A stretch of 64,000 bases of DNA. It comes from Pythium myriotylum. Taxonomy: Eukaryota > Oomycota > Peronosporomycetes > Pythiales > Pythiaceae. A program made the translations under genes and the position numbers. How positions within the stretch are numbered: the first letter of the stretch is position 1; every line of letters begins with the position of its first letter. Of this stretch, positions 42,845-52,044 are shown in pieces. A model generated the notes under the pieces. It ran no database searches. It was not told the DNA's origin and saw only the letters and a list, made by a program, of their open reading frames with translations. Location: positions 3,534,001-3,598,000 of the forward strand of contig JALJCQ010000013.1 in NCBI GenBank assembly GCA_023091665.1, in the 5' to 3' direction.

Positions 42845-43438
42845 TTAATCGTCTTGGGTCGCAAGGAGCTTCCGGAACCAGACCAGGTAGTAGCGCGGCT
42901 CGTCCCGCACGATCTCTTCGTGGGTGCGAGTGTACCCGAGCCGACCGTAGAGCCTCAACGCCGGCGTCATGACACAGTCAGTCGTGAGCTGGAGGCATGT
43001 GAAGCCTCTCTCCGTGGCCCACTGCTCGACGTGGCGCACGAGTTTCTCACCGATTCCGTAGCCACGGTATTTGGAGTTCACGGAGACCCGCCGCAGCTCG
43101 CCGAGGCCATTGCCCTTGCCCTCGAGAGCGACCGTTGCTACGACTTCGTCGTTTGCGGTCGTGAGGACCCAGAAATGGCCGTCTGAGCCCATGTACGTGG
43201 CCTCGATGGTCGCCAGGTCCTTGTCGATGCATTCTCGGACATACTCGCTGAATTCCTCGTGCATCTCCGGATCTTCTTCGATTGACGGCTGGTAGAAGAG
43301 CATGCCCTCGGCGAAAAGATCACAGACAGCCTTGCGGTCTTTGGGATTGTAGGACCGTAGGTGGAAGCCGGGCGACAACTTGATCGCTGGCGCTGGCGAA
43401 GACGATGGCATAACTGAGACCGTGGCGGTCGGAGGCAT
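42845..43438 (-). CDS. GNAT N-acetyltransferase paralogue 2
   Basis: 197 residues from ATG 43438. The start HLRSYNPKDRKAVCDLFAEGM is family-typical, followed by DGHFWVLT and LGELRRVSVNSKYRGYGIGEKLV with an intact R-x-x-G-x-G loop. It ends with DCVMTPALRLYGRLGYTRT and FRKLL. Nearest relative is paralogue 1, about 500 bases downstream in the same orientation, so the two are a tandem duplicate. A Ser/Ala/Pro-rich N-terminal tail (about 20 residues) is variable between copies. Confidence 0.88.
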   Translation of the reverse strand: MPPTATVSVMPSSSPAPAIKLSPGFHLRSYNPKDRKAVCDLFAEGMLFYQPSIEEDPEMHEEFSEYVRECIDKDLATIEATYMGSDGHFWVLTTANDEVVATVALEGKGNGLGELRRVSVNSKYRGYGIGEKLVRHVEQWATERGFTCLQLTTDCVMTPALRLYGRLGYTRTHEEIVRDEPRYYLVWFRKLLATQDD

Positions 43439-43762
43439 GGTGTGGTGATGGATCTCGGGTGTGGAGATTTCTGGATTGAAATGTGGAAGGTCGCCAGGTG
43501 GTCATCCAGTGACGGGTGGCTCGCGAGAGTGTGAGCAACACGGCGGATGGGATGGCACGGCGAATGGACGCGTCAGGCGTGGCGTAAGTGAATCTTTGTC
43601 GTCGAATCGACGCCACGTCACGAGGGACTCGCGTAATCCGATTTCGCTCGGATTTTTCGTGTTTCCAAATCGATTCCACGCCATAATCGAAGCATATTCT
43701 ATGTATTTCGGTAAATATTTGATCATTTTCGCGTGGTTGGAATTCGCTCGAACCCCTTGAGC
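43439..43762. other. Intergenic 324 bases
   Basis: AT-richer spacer between GNAT 2 and GNAT 3; nothing recognised. Confidence 0.4.
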
Positions 43763-44362
43763 TCACGCAAGAAGCTTCTCGAAGAACACGACCTCGAAAT
43801 GCGGCTCCTCCGAGTACACCTCGGTCTTGGTCTGCGTGTAGCCGATCGAGTGGTAGAACTTCTGCGCCTGCACCATCGGGCCGCCCGTCGACAGCCACAC
43901 CTTGGCGAGTCCTTGGTCCTTGGCCCACTTCTCGAGGTTGCTCACGAGCATCTTGCCGACGCCGTATCGTCGGTACTCTGCGCGTACCGACATACGACGC
44001 AGCTCATACGCCTTGTCGGGCTTGCCTTCGAGGCCGACGATGCCCACAATGACCTCTTTGCCGTCGTCCTCAACGCAAGTCGCGACCCAGAAATGGCCTC
44101 CCGACGCAAAGTACACGCCTTCGATGTCGGCGAGGTCGTCGTGGATGCTCTCTTCGACGTAGTCGACCCAGAGCTTCTTGATGGGCTCGGGGTGTTCTTC
44201 CTTGTTAGCGTAGTAGAGCATACCGGCGGAGAAGAGCTCGATGACCGACGGGAGATCCGCTGGTGTGTATGAGCGGATGCGGATGGTCTTGTCCTGGGCT
44301 GGTGGTGAGACCATCGACGGATCGGCCGGCGCAGGAGTCGTTTCGTGCGGAGTCGGAGTCAT
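43763..44362 (-). CDS. GNAT N-acetyltransferase paralogue 3
   Basis: 199 residues from ATG 44362. The frame is open 43 codons further up to another ATG (44491), but the sibling at 46156 starts at the equivalent of 44362 (shared PTPHETT), so I chose that. Motifs: IRIRSYTPADLPSVIELFSAGM, GGHFWVAT, YELRRMSVRAEYRRYGVGKMLV (intact loop), STGGPMVQAQKFYHSIGYTQTK, FFEKLL. It forms a subgroup with paralogue 5 and pseudogene 10. Confidence 0.88.
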   Translation of the reverse strand: MTPTPHETTPAPADPSMVSPPAQDKTIRIRSYTPADLPSVIELFSAGMLYYANKEEHPEPIKKLWVDYVEESIHDDLADIEGVYFASGGHFWVATCVEDDGKEVIVGIVGLEGKPDKAYELRRMSVRAEYRRYGVGKMLVSNLEKWAKDQGLAKVWLSTGGPMVQAQKFYHSIGYTQTKTEVYSEEPHFEVVFFEKLLA

Positions 44363-44762
44363 CGTGAAAGTTGGAGAGTGACCACTGGCGACCACGAGAC
44401 GCTCTCCCCCAGCGGCGGAATTGGTCGCACGAGTCTCTGATACGCAATCACGCAAAGAGGAGGTCATGCCTTCCCATCTCCGACGCGACATGCTTGCGTT
44501 GTACTTGTCAGGTGAGACTGATCGACCATCATTTGTTTTGTATGGAGAATGGTATGGAGCTGTCGAGAAAGTGCAGCATGTCTTTCGCGTGACATCATTG
44601 GATCGATTTGGAAAAGCTGGTGGAAGCTGTTTGGGGAGTTTGTATTGGTGGTTGTGACGATGATGGCAGACTTGAGCTTCTGGAAGCTCGAGTGAATTGC
44701 GTCAACACACGAGGGGTCCACTCCACTGTGGAGAAGTGGACCACTCAAGTGGACTCAATCAA
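44363..44762. other. Intergenic 400 bases
   Basis: No gene. A short palindromic stretch (GTCCACTCCACTGTGGAGAAGTGGACCAC, about 44716-44744) is visible. Confidence 0.4.
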
Positions 44763-45344
44763 TCACGGCGTCGCGCTCGGCAGCTTCTTCTCGTACCAGA
44801 GCAGAGCAGCGTACGGCTCCTCCGAGAAGACATGGCGCCGCGTCTCGACGTAGCCCAGCCGCTCGTACAATCGGATCGCGGGCTTCATCTCGGAGCCAGT
44901 GTTGAGTGACACGACGCTGAATCCGTTCGCAGCCGCCCAGTTCTCCATGTGATCGATGAGCGTACGCCCGAGTCCGTGGCGGCGGAACGCGTCTTTCACC
45001 GAGAGCCGACGTAGCTCGCCGTGGTCGTTTTCTTTGCGTTCGATCGCGATCGAGCCGATGATCTTTTCCTGGCCGTCTTCTTCTGTGATCGTCGCCACCC
45101 AAAAGTGGCCACCCGAGCCAAAGTACGTCGCCTCGATGCCGCCCTCGGCCATGTCTTCCTTGAGCGTGCGCTGCACGTACATCCGCAGGCCTTCGTTCTC
45201 TCCGGGCGGGCAGTAGTAGTGCATTCCTGCGATGTACATGTCGAGCACGACCTTGTAGTCCTCAGACCTGTACGACCGGATGCGAATGTCCAGCGGCGGC
45301 TCGCTTGGCCTGCCATCGACGCCGCTATCGTGGAGTGGAGCCAT
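44763..45344 (-). CDS. GNAT N-acetyltransferase paralogue 4
   Basis: 193 residues from ATG 45344. Start IRIRSYRSEDYKVVLDMYIAGM, then CPPGENEGLRMYV (a segment shared with paralogue 6), GGHFWVAT, GELRRLSVKDAFRRHGLGRTLI with an intact acetyl-CoA loop, then NTGSEMKPAIRLYERLGYVET. The aromatic/basic C-terminus (LLWYEKKL) matches the siblings. Subgroup with 6 and 7. Confidence 0.88.
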   Translation of the reverse strand: MAPLHDSGVDGRPSEPPLDIRIRSYRSEDYKVVLDMYIAGMHYYCPPGENEGLRMYVQRTLKEDMAEGGIEATYFGSGGHFWVATITEEDGQEKIIGSIAIERKENDHGELRRLSVKDAFRRHGLGRTLIDHMENWAAANGFSVVSLNTGSEMKPAIRLYERLGYVETRRHVFSEEPYAALLWYEKKLPSATP

Positions 45345-46155
45345 CGCGTTGAGTGGAGCTGCGACTTGTGCTGGCGAGAGGAGAAAATGATCTGTGGACG
45401 GACTGCTCGCCGTGTTGCGGAGGGTGATGAGCTTGCGTCGCCACCGTGGAACGCCTTTGACAGATTGCGGTCCGTGGCTCCATTCGCACCACCGTGTTTT
45501 GAGCGGCCGTCACTGGCTCCAGGAAGAGTCGTTCAACCCAAACCAAGCGTTCTGGCGCAACATGAGAATGACGAGTGCAGACAATCCCGTGCATGGCTTC
45601 GAAACGAACTAGCACACGTTCGCATCCACCAAAGCCAATCTCGCATTCCTCCGCGTCGATATGTCCAGTCTTGGCTCCATGAATTGTAGAGCTTGACCGT
45701 CCGCCAGTGCTGAGTTCGACAAGTCGCGGCAGGACGCGTCCGCATCAGAGGACAGGAAGTGCCATGTCAAGTGGTGGAAGATTTGAGCTGGTCGAAAAAG
45801 TCCGAAGCTATCGGCCACGCCAAGCTCCTTCGCAGCATCAACGCCGCGGCTTCCACAAGAGCAGCCATGTGCTGACACTGCGTGTCGACGCACTGCCTCC
45901 AGTGTCGACCACCCGATGCAGTTGATGTTCAAAGCGTGCTGGGCAGTTTAGAGTAATCGAGCTGTTTTAAACGGATTCTGCTGTACTTTCTCGACAGGTA
46001 TACAATTTTCTATATAAATGGAATGATGGTAAGGCAGATCCGAATGGGATGCAGGCGGATGAGATGGCACCGCTCGGCAACCATGTCGGACGCTGCCACG
46101 CGCCGGAAAAACCGTCCTCCCGAGCGCACCACTGCTCATTTATCCGACTTTGGTC
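45345..46155. other. Intergenic 811 bases
   Basis: No supported gene. A TATATAAAT word occurs at about 46011, and an initiator-like match at 46134-46151 precedes GNAT 5. Confidence 0.45.
46134..46151 (+). promoter_or_regulatory. Oomycete initiator-like motif of GNAT 5
   Basis: GCTCATTTATCCGACTTT follows the oomycete Inr consensus (GCTCATTYYNCAWTTT) closely. It is only five bases from the ATG, implying an extremely short leader. Confidence 0.5.
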
Positions 46156-46746
46156 ATGGTTCCTACTCCGCACGAAACGACTGCTGCTCCGTCGATGATG
46201 CCGCCACCAGCTCAGGACAAGACCATTCATATCCGCACGTACACGCCAACGGATCTCCCGTCGATCATCGAGCTCTTCTCCGCCGGTATGCTCCTCTACA
46301 CCGGCAAAGAAGGAGACTCGGAAGGCGCTAGGAAGATCTGGGTCGATTATATTGAGGAAAGCATCCGCGACGACCTCGCCAACATCGAAGGCGTGTACTT
46401 TGCGGCCGGAGGCCACTTTTGGGTAGCGACTTGCACTGAGGGTGATGGCAAAGAGGTCGTCGTTGGCACAGTCGCTCTCGAAATTAATGCTGACAACGTG
46501 TGCGAATTACGTCGTATGTCGGTGCACGCCGAGTACCGACGATACGGGGTTGGCAAGAAGCTCGTGAGCAATCTCGAGCAGTGGGCCAAGGACCAAAAGC
46601 TCGCCAAGGTGTGGCTGTCCACGTGGCGCTCGATGGAACTAGCCCATAAGTTCTACCACTCGATCGGCTACACGCAGACCAAGGTCGAGGAGTACCCGGA
46701 GGACCCGGACTTTGATGTAATCTACTTCGAGAAGCTGCTCGGCTGA
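46156..46746 (+). CDS. GNAT N-acetyltransferase paralogue 5
   Basis: 196 residues from ATG 46156, on the opposite strand to copies 1-4 and 6-7. Very similar to paralogue 3: PTPHETT, HIRTYTPTDLPSIIELFSAGM, GGHFWVAT, CELRRMSVHAEYRRYGVGKKLV, FYHSIGYTQTKVEEY, YFEKLL. Where paralogue 3 has STGGPMVQAQ it has STWRSMELAH, a local change near the predicted substrate side. The acetyl-CoA loop is intact. It arose by an inverted duplication. Confidence 0.88.
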   Translation: MVPTPHETTAAPSMMPPPAQDKTIHIRTYTPTDLPSIIELFSAGMLLYTGKEGDSEGARKIWVDYIEESIRDDLANIEGVYFAAGGHFWVATCTEGDGKEVVVGTVALEINADNVCELRRMSVHAEYRRYGVGKKLVSNLEQWAKDQKLAKVWLSTWRSMELAHKFYHSIGYTQTKVEEYPEDPDFDVIYFEKLLG

Positions 46747-46873
46747 ACGACTCGCTCAGAATTATCAAAATACACACAACAGTCCAAGAAATCGTGTCAC
46801 AAGGTTCTGTTCTCTGCGCATCCATTACAGGCGTTTGACGTCGAGAGTAGTTCGAAGCACCGCTTCCGTACCT

Positions 46874-47407
46874 TCACAACGGCTTCTCGTAGAAGAAGAG
46901 CCCCGAGCCAATATCCGGCTCGCTCTCGTACGCGTACTGGTGCGTGAACGTGTACCCGAGCGACTCGTACAACTTGATCGCTGGCACCATTTCCCAGCCA
47001 GTGTTTAGTGTCACGGCGCGATAGCCTTGCTCTTTCGCCCACTTCTCCACGTGCGCGATAAGCTGGGTCGCGACTTTCTGGCGCCGTACGTCTGCGCGCA
47101 CCGAAAGCCTCTTCATCTCACAACGGTTGTCATCTCGCTCTTCTTCCTTCACAGCCGCGACGGTGGCCACAATCTCTTCCTCACCCGACGTCGAGGGCAT
47201 TGTCGCGACCCAGTAGTGGCAGCGTGGCGCCAAGTAGGTGGCGTTGAGGCCCTCCTCGGTCATGTCCTCGCGCAGAGAACGACCGACGTAGTAGCGGAGA
47301 CCTTCGTTCTCACCGGGCGGACAGTACTCCATCATGCCATCGACGAAGAGCGCGACGACGGCCTTGTGGTCGGCGCGCGTGTACGAGCGAATCGCGATAG
47401 TCGTCAT
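46874..47407 (-). CDS. GNAT N-acetyltransferase paralogue 6, diverged acetyl-CoA loop
   Basis: 177 residues from ATG 47407. The fold is clear (IAIRSYTRADHKAVVALFVDGM, CPPGENEGLRYYV, YWVAT, CEMKRLSVRADVRR, NTGWEMVPAIKLYESLGYTFTH). But the acetyl-CoA loop that reads RRxGxG in all siblings is RRQKVA here, losing the first Gly, and GGHFW is changed to PRCHYW. It also has an extra Glu-rich insert (KEEERDDN). Either activity is altered or this copy is drifting. The frame is otherwise intact. Confidence 0.85.
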   Translation of the reverse strand: MTTIAIRSYTRADHKAVVALFVDGMMEYCPPGENEGLRYYVGRSLREDMTEEGLNATYLAPRCHYWVATMPSTSGEEEIVATVAAVKEEERDDNRCEMKRLSVRADVRRQKVATQLIAHVEKWAKEQGYRAVTLNTGWEMVPAIKLYESLGYTFTHQYAYESEPDIGSGLFFYEKPL

Positions 47408-47527
47408 GCCAAGTCTTGACAGAAGGAGAATGGGAGAGTCTCCAGTAGTTTTCGATCTGGTCGAGAGAACTGCAGAGACGAATGGGAGTGCTGGACTGCT
47501 GTATTGACTTACAAAGGATGTAGCCAA

Positions 47528-48179
47528 CTAGAAGTTGAGGTAACCGAAGTACTTCAGTGTGAGCACGGATGCAATTACCATTGCGACGGCCCACGATGCT
47601 CGCAGACATTCCACGCTGATCGCCAAGGTTTGAAGTTCCTGCCTGAGGTCTTGCAAATGAGCCTCCAAGATATCGATATGCTCGCGCGGAACTGGAATCA
47701 TCGTGAACGAGAACGTGTACCGAGTCTCGTGCTTGAGGAACTTGCCCCGGACGACCAAAGTGAGGGTGCGAGAACCTTTCAGTGACGAGTGGCTTAACAT
47801 TCGGTCCAAACGCTTAGAGGTATCAGCGAAGCAAGCGCTGAAAAGCTACCAATGCCGAGAGTCAAATTCAACATCTCGAGGCACAATGTCTGCACCATAT
47901 TGGAAAAAGGACTTACCTGAGCGTAGTCGTGGATGGTTGTGTCTGGGATCGATGTGGAAGAGGCGAATTGGTGAAGAGCTAGTGGCCCCGTGCGCCTGGG
48001 GAAAAAAGCGATCACCACGATTCTACTGCCACTATCTAATCAAGATAGACTCACCACTGTTCTTTGGTCGTCTTATTCTCGAGTTCGATGTACAACTTCT
48101 CACCGAAGACGTACATGTGGTACAAAAGCGACGTCTCGTCAGCTCCAAACTTTGCCGTGCCTTTCTCTTTCTTGTCCAT
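47528..48179 (-). CDS. Small protein with coiled coil and C-terminal membrane helix, three exons
   Basis: Exons 48179-48055, 47995-47917 and 47812-47528 (introns 59 and 104 bases) give 162 residues. The N-terminal half is soluble and charged (MDKKEKGTAKFGADET...GEKLYIELENK). Residues about 110-135 (REHIDILEAHLQDLRQELQTL) form a heptad-like coiled coil. The last 25 residues contain one membrane helix (ASWAVAMVIASVLTLKYFGYL) ending four residues before the stop, i.e. a tail anchor. I do not recognise the family. The intron-rich structure and single copy suggest a conserved housekeeping gene caught inside the GNAT array. Exon 3 acceptor (CTCTAAG) is the weakest choice. Confidence 0.6.
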
Positions 48180-48359
48180 CTTTCACCACGGCCTCGTTTG
48201 TTCAAGTGGGGAGGGTCGTGGATATCGCGGATGATCCGGCGGTTGCTGACGCCGTGTCCCATTAGCACCAACCAAACAATCAAACATTCTTCCGAGGTTC
48301 GTTGTTTTACATGAGCTTCTGGTCCCTACTACGAGCCCAGTCTCCCTTGCGCTGTCGTG

Positions 48360-48926
48360 TCAACCTGCGACAGTCTTTTCGAAGGAAATCAGGATCTTAC
48401 TAGGATTCTTTGGCGCTGGAATTTCTTGGAACCGGACGTAGCCAAGGTCGGTGTAGAGCTTAATGGCCGGAAGCATCTCGCTGCCTGTCTCGAGGAAGAC
48501 CGTATCGAACCCATGGGTTGCAGCCCACTTTTCCAAATGCGCGATGAGGATTTGTCCGATTCCGCGGCGACGATAGTCTTTGTGCACGCTAAGTCGGCGC
48601 AATTCACCTCGGTTATGCGGTTTGCCTTCGATCGCAATGGTTGCGATAATCTGCTCGACGCCTCGATCATCTGGCAATGTCGCCACCCAGAAGTGGCCAC
48701 CGGAACCGAAGTACGTGCCTTGGATGTCGGCCATGTCGCCCGCGAGGCTCCGAGCGACGTAGTTGCGCAGTCCCTGGTTCGAGTTGCCAGGGCAGTAAGT
48801 GCCGACAATGCCATCGACGAAGAGATCCCGCACGGTTGCGTGGTCGTCAGGTCTGTACGAGCGGATCTTTAGATCGCTGGCGAGTGAGGATGGTCGGAGA
48901 CCATCGGCCTGTTCATGCGGAGCCAT
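48360..48926 (-). CDS. GNAT N-acetyltransferase paralogue 7
   Basis: 188 residues from ATG 48926. LKIRSYRPDDHATVRDLFVDGI, then CPGNSNQGLRNYV, GGHFWVAT, GELRRLSVHKDYRRRGIGQILI (intact loop), ETGSEMLPAIKLYTDLGYVRF. It belongs with paralogues 4 and 6 but keeps all consensus residues. The C-terminus (ISFEKTVAG) is slightly shifted from the FEKLL of the others. Confidence 0.88.
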   Translation of the reverse strand: MAPHEQADGLRPSSLASDLKIRSYRPDDHATVRDLFVDGIVGTYCPGNSNQGLRNYVARSLAGDMADIQGTYFGSGGHFWVATLPDDRGVEQIIATIAIEGKPHNRGELRRLSVHKDYRRRGIGQILIAHLEKWAATHGFDTVFLETGSEMLPAIKLYTDLGYVRFQEIPAPKNPSKILISFEKTVAG

Positions 48927-49290
48927 TGGAGCCGTTCAGCTTGCAAGGAAGCGTCGCGATTTCGAATGACGCAATGGTGGACTGGTGACGGGATCAGCTT
49001 CACGATTGTGGAATCTGTTTCTGACGAAAAAAGTACGACCTCGTGGCAAGCATCTTCAAGATGCCAGGAGAACATTCCCAGATGGGTTCACTCCCGTTCG
49101 AGGAAGACGCCATTGACTTACGCGATCTCGTGGTGACGTCGGGTCCTGACTTATATTTACGTTCCTCTCGCTTGCAATTTGTGATGTTATTTTTGTCTTC
49201 CCTGACAAGAACTCGAGGCGCGTCACGACCACGACCATGCGTCCTTGACACTGGGAGTCGGAAGGAACAAGTGTTTCCAGACGTCAAACC
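48927..49290. other. Intergenic 364 bases, divergent GNAT 7 / PACRG
   Basis: No gene; serves as a divergent promoter region. Confidence 0.4.
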
Positions 49291-50364
49291 ATGGCGCGTA
49301 AGACGCCCCCACCGCTGCAACTTGGCCACCAAAGCCTCGCGGTGTCGTCTCCACGCTCCATGCCCATCATGCTCGCAAACAAACGCAGCCTGCAGAGTGC
49401 TAAGGAGACCCGCGAGCGACCAACGCACGCGTCAGCCCACCACCTGCGACAGATTGCCAAGCTCAAAGAAGCCACTGCGTCCTCGGTCTCCAAACCCACG
49501 CCAACGCTCGACCCGATGAGCGTACAGAAGCAGCTAATGCAGTCGGCCCACAAGATCAAGCTGGAGCCGTCGTCGAGTCCCAGGTTGTCGCCAATCAAGA
49601 GTACCCGACCGCAGTCTTCGGGCGCTTTCAAAGCCCGCAAGATCGAGCGCACGCGCTTTCGCTACTTTTGTACGATACGTCTGACAAGGAAACTTGTTGT
49701 ATTACTGACTTGTCGAACGTGTTCATATTGGTTTTGCTCTAGATGAACGCGGCGATCTCCCACTGCGTGTAAACTTCGCCGGTGCCGTGCGCAAGCTGCA
49801 GTGGCAAGTGGACATCGCACAGCTCGATTACAGCCACTACTTGCCCATGTTCATCGAAGGGCTGCGGGAACTCGACGAGCCGTACCACTTCTTGGCTGTC
49901 ACGGGCACGATGGACATGCTTGAGAAAGGAGACGGCAAACCGCTCACGTGCCTGCCACTGCTCGTGCTTCCCATGAAGCAGAACCTCATGACGCGAAACC
50001 ACAAGATCATCTGCGTTCAGATGAAAGTCCTGCAGCGGCTCGTGCAGTGCTGTCCGTATGCGGGTGAGGCGCTCGTGCCCTACTACCGTCAGCTTCTCTC
50101 GATCTTCAATTTGTTCATCACCAAACGCGTCAACTGCGGCGATGCCATCGACTACGCACAGCGTCGACAAGAAAACGTGGGCGATTTGATTCTTGAAACT
50201 CTCCACATCCTTGAGCGGAACGGTGGCCCGGACGCTTTCGTCAACATCAAGTAAGCTGGGCATTTTATCAGAGACTGTGGTGGTCTCATCTCATGTTCAC
50301 GATTCTCTTTTTGCTCCACAGGTACATGATTCCAACGTACGAGAGCTGTGTGGGGCACAGCTGA
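49291..50364 (+). CDS. PACRG: PACRG, inner-junction protein of flagellar doublet microtubules
   Basis: Exons 49291-49669, 49743-50250 and 50322-50364 (introns 73 and 71 bases) give 309 residues. The first 120 residues are a basic, Ser/Pro-rich extension. From FRYFYERGDLPLRV (split by intron 1) to the C-terminal YMIPTYESC the protein matches PACRG at high similarity: KLQWQVDIAQLDYSHYLP, GLRELDEPYHFLA, LPMKQNLMTRNHKIIC, LQRLVQCC. The armadillo-like fold binds the A- and B-tubules together with FAP20. In an oomycete it belongs to the zoospore flagella. The ORF is complete. Confidence 0.95.
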
Positions 50365-50505
50365 GGAGCTAAGGCCAGATACTAGCGAGGGACGTCGAGA
50401 TCAGGAAGTAGTGTACAAAATAGTAGAATCGTTCTGTTTAAAGTTCAGTTTTTCCGATGACGGCGACTCTTCAACATCACCAGTTTGCTCACTCTGTCGA
50501 GTTGG

Positions 50506-51972
50506 ATGATGAAAAAGCGACCAGTGCTCACCCTTGTGACCCCAGATGAAGAGGGTGATGGTGGTGGGCTCTTGCGGTTGCCGCAGCCGACGATCAAACC
50601 CGTCATGTCGCTGAAGCTAGACGCCAAGGACGGCGACAGTGAAGAGGACGGCAAGAGCGACGATGACGGCGACGCACTGGAAGTCTCTTGCGATATCGGC
50701 GAGACTTCGCTGAAGAAAGGTCCCATCCATATCAACCGTACAGGTGTCACGTTCGTGCCCGTTGACGAGACCGACGATGACACTGCGCGGCCCAAGTCGG
50801 CCGACTCGCGACCATCTTCGTCGCCCTCGTCAAAAGGCGGCTCATCTTCCTCAGCTTCCCCTCCGCGACGTACAACGACTCAAAAGCAGATCACACTCGA
50901 CGAGCTGCAGACTTGTGGGCTCATCGGCCGTGGATGTTCCGGTCATGTGATGAAGGCCACGCACAAAGCCTCGGGCGAGCTCTACGCAATCAAAGTCGTC
51001 AATAACGTCTATGACAAGGTCAAGCGCGACCAGATGCTGACCGAGATTCGTACGCTCTACAGCGTTGAGAGTCCGTACCTGGTGGAGTTTTACGGTGCAT
51101 ATTTCAAAGACCACCAACTCAGCTTGGTGCTTGAGTACTGTGCGGCCGGCTCGCTCGACGGACTTATCTCAACACGAGCACCCGTGCCGGAGCCGATCAT
51201 CGCCTGCATGGCCTACCACTTCCTCCGAGGACTTTCAGATCTCAAGCATGCTCACCACTTCCACCGCGATATCAAGCCGCAAAACATCCTGGCGCAATCC
51301 GATGGTACAGTCAAACTTACCGACTTTGGCATCGCGCGAGAGCTGGGCCATTCACAGGACATGGCGCAAACGTTCGTTGGAACGTTCAAGTACATGTCAC
51401 CCGAGCGCGTGCTAAACGAGCCGTACAACTACAAGTCGGATATTTGGAGTCTCGGACTCGTGCTCATCGAGCTCGCGACCAAGCTTTTCCCGTTCCGCAA
51501 CGCAAGATCTTACATCGACGTGCGACTTGTTTCATCGTTTATGTATTGTGTGGTTTTCCCTGGCTGATCGTGTTGAGATGAAATGTTAGGTAGTGCAGAG
51601 TATCATCGAGTGCGCCGAGCCGGAGCTACCAAAGGAGACGAGGTTCTCGAGCGAGTTTCGTGAGTTTGTCAGCGACTGCGTTCGCAAAGACGTGGGTTTT
51701 GGATTATTCTTTTTGCCTCGTGGGAGACTTTTGATAACTCGGTTTTGCCGCAGCCCAAGAAGCGAGGCTCAGTCGATCGGCTCCTCAGCTCGTCATGGCT
51801 CCAACTACACGATGCGACCGATGGTGTTCGCTGTGCCAAGCGCATCAAAAACTGGCTGGAAGGACGAGAATCTAGTCAGGCAAAGATTGTATCTCCTCGG
51901 TCGCGGTCAACGGCCAAGGCCGACGATAGTGAGGACGAGATCGAGGAGGATATCCAGGGAGAGAATGACTAA
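50506..51972 (+). CDS. MAP2K-like (STE7 family) protein kinase, three exons
   Basis: Exons 50506-51519, 51590-51691 and 51754-51972 (introns 70 and 62 bases) give 444 residues. The N-terminal 130 residues are acidic and Ser-rich. The kinase domain (about 131-400) has GRGCSGHV, the AIK lysine (about 163), HRDIKPQN (Asp255), DFG (Asp273), FVGTFKYMSPER, SDIWSLGL and, across intron 2, DCVRKDPKKRGSVDRLL, typical of MAP kinase kinases. The activation loop has Ser283 and Thr289 spaced S-x5-T, as in plant MAP2Ks, rather than the animal S-x3-S/T. The C-terminal tail ends in acidic residues. It presumably phosphorylates a MAPK. Confidence 0.9.
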
Positions 51973-52044
51973 TAGACACACCATGAAACGCTCTGAGCAA
52001 TTGGGTCTCCATTCGTTATCCGTCTAGGGTTTTTCCAGATAGGA

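Noticed and set aside
44363..44491. Upstream ATG giving GNAT 3 a 43-residue N-terminal extension
   Set aside because: The closest sibling starts at the downstream Met and the extension has no similarity in other copies.
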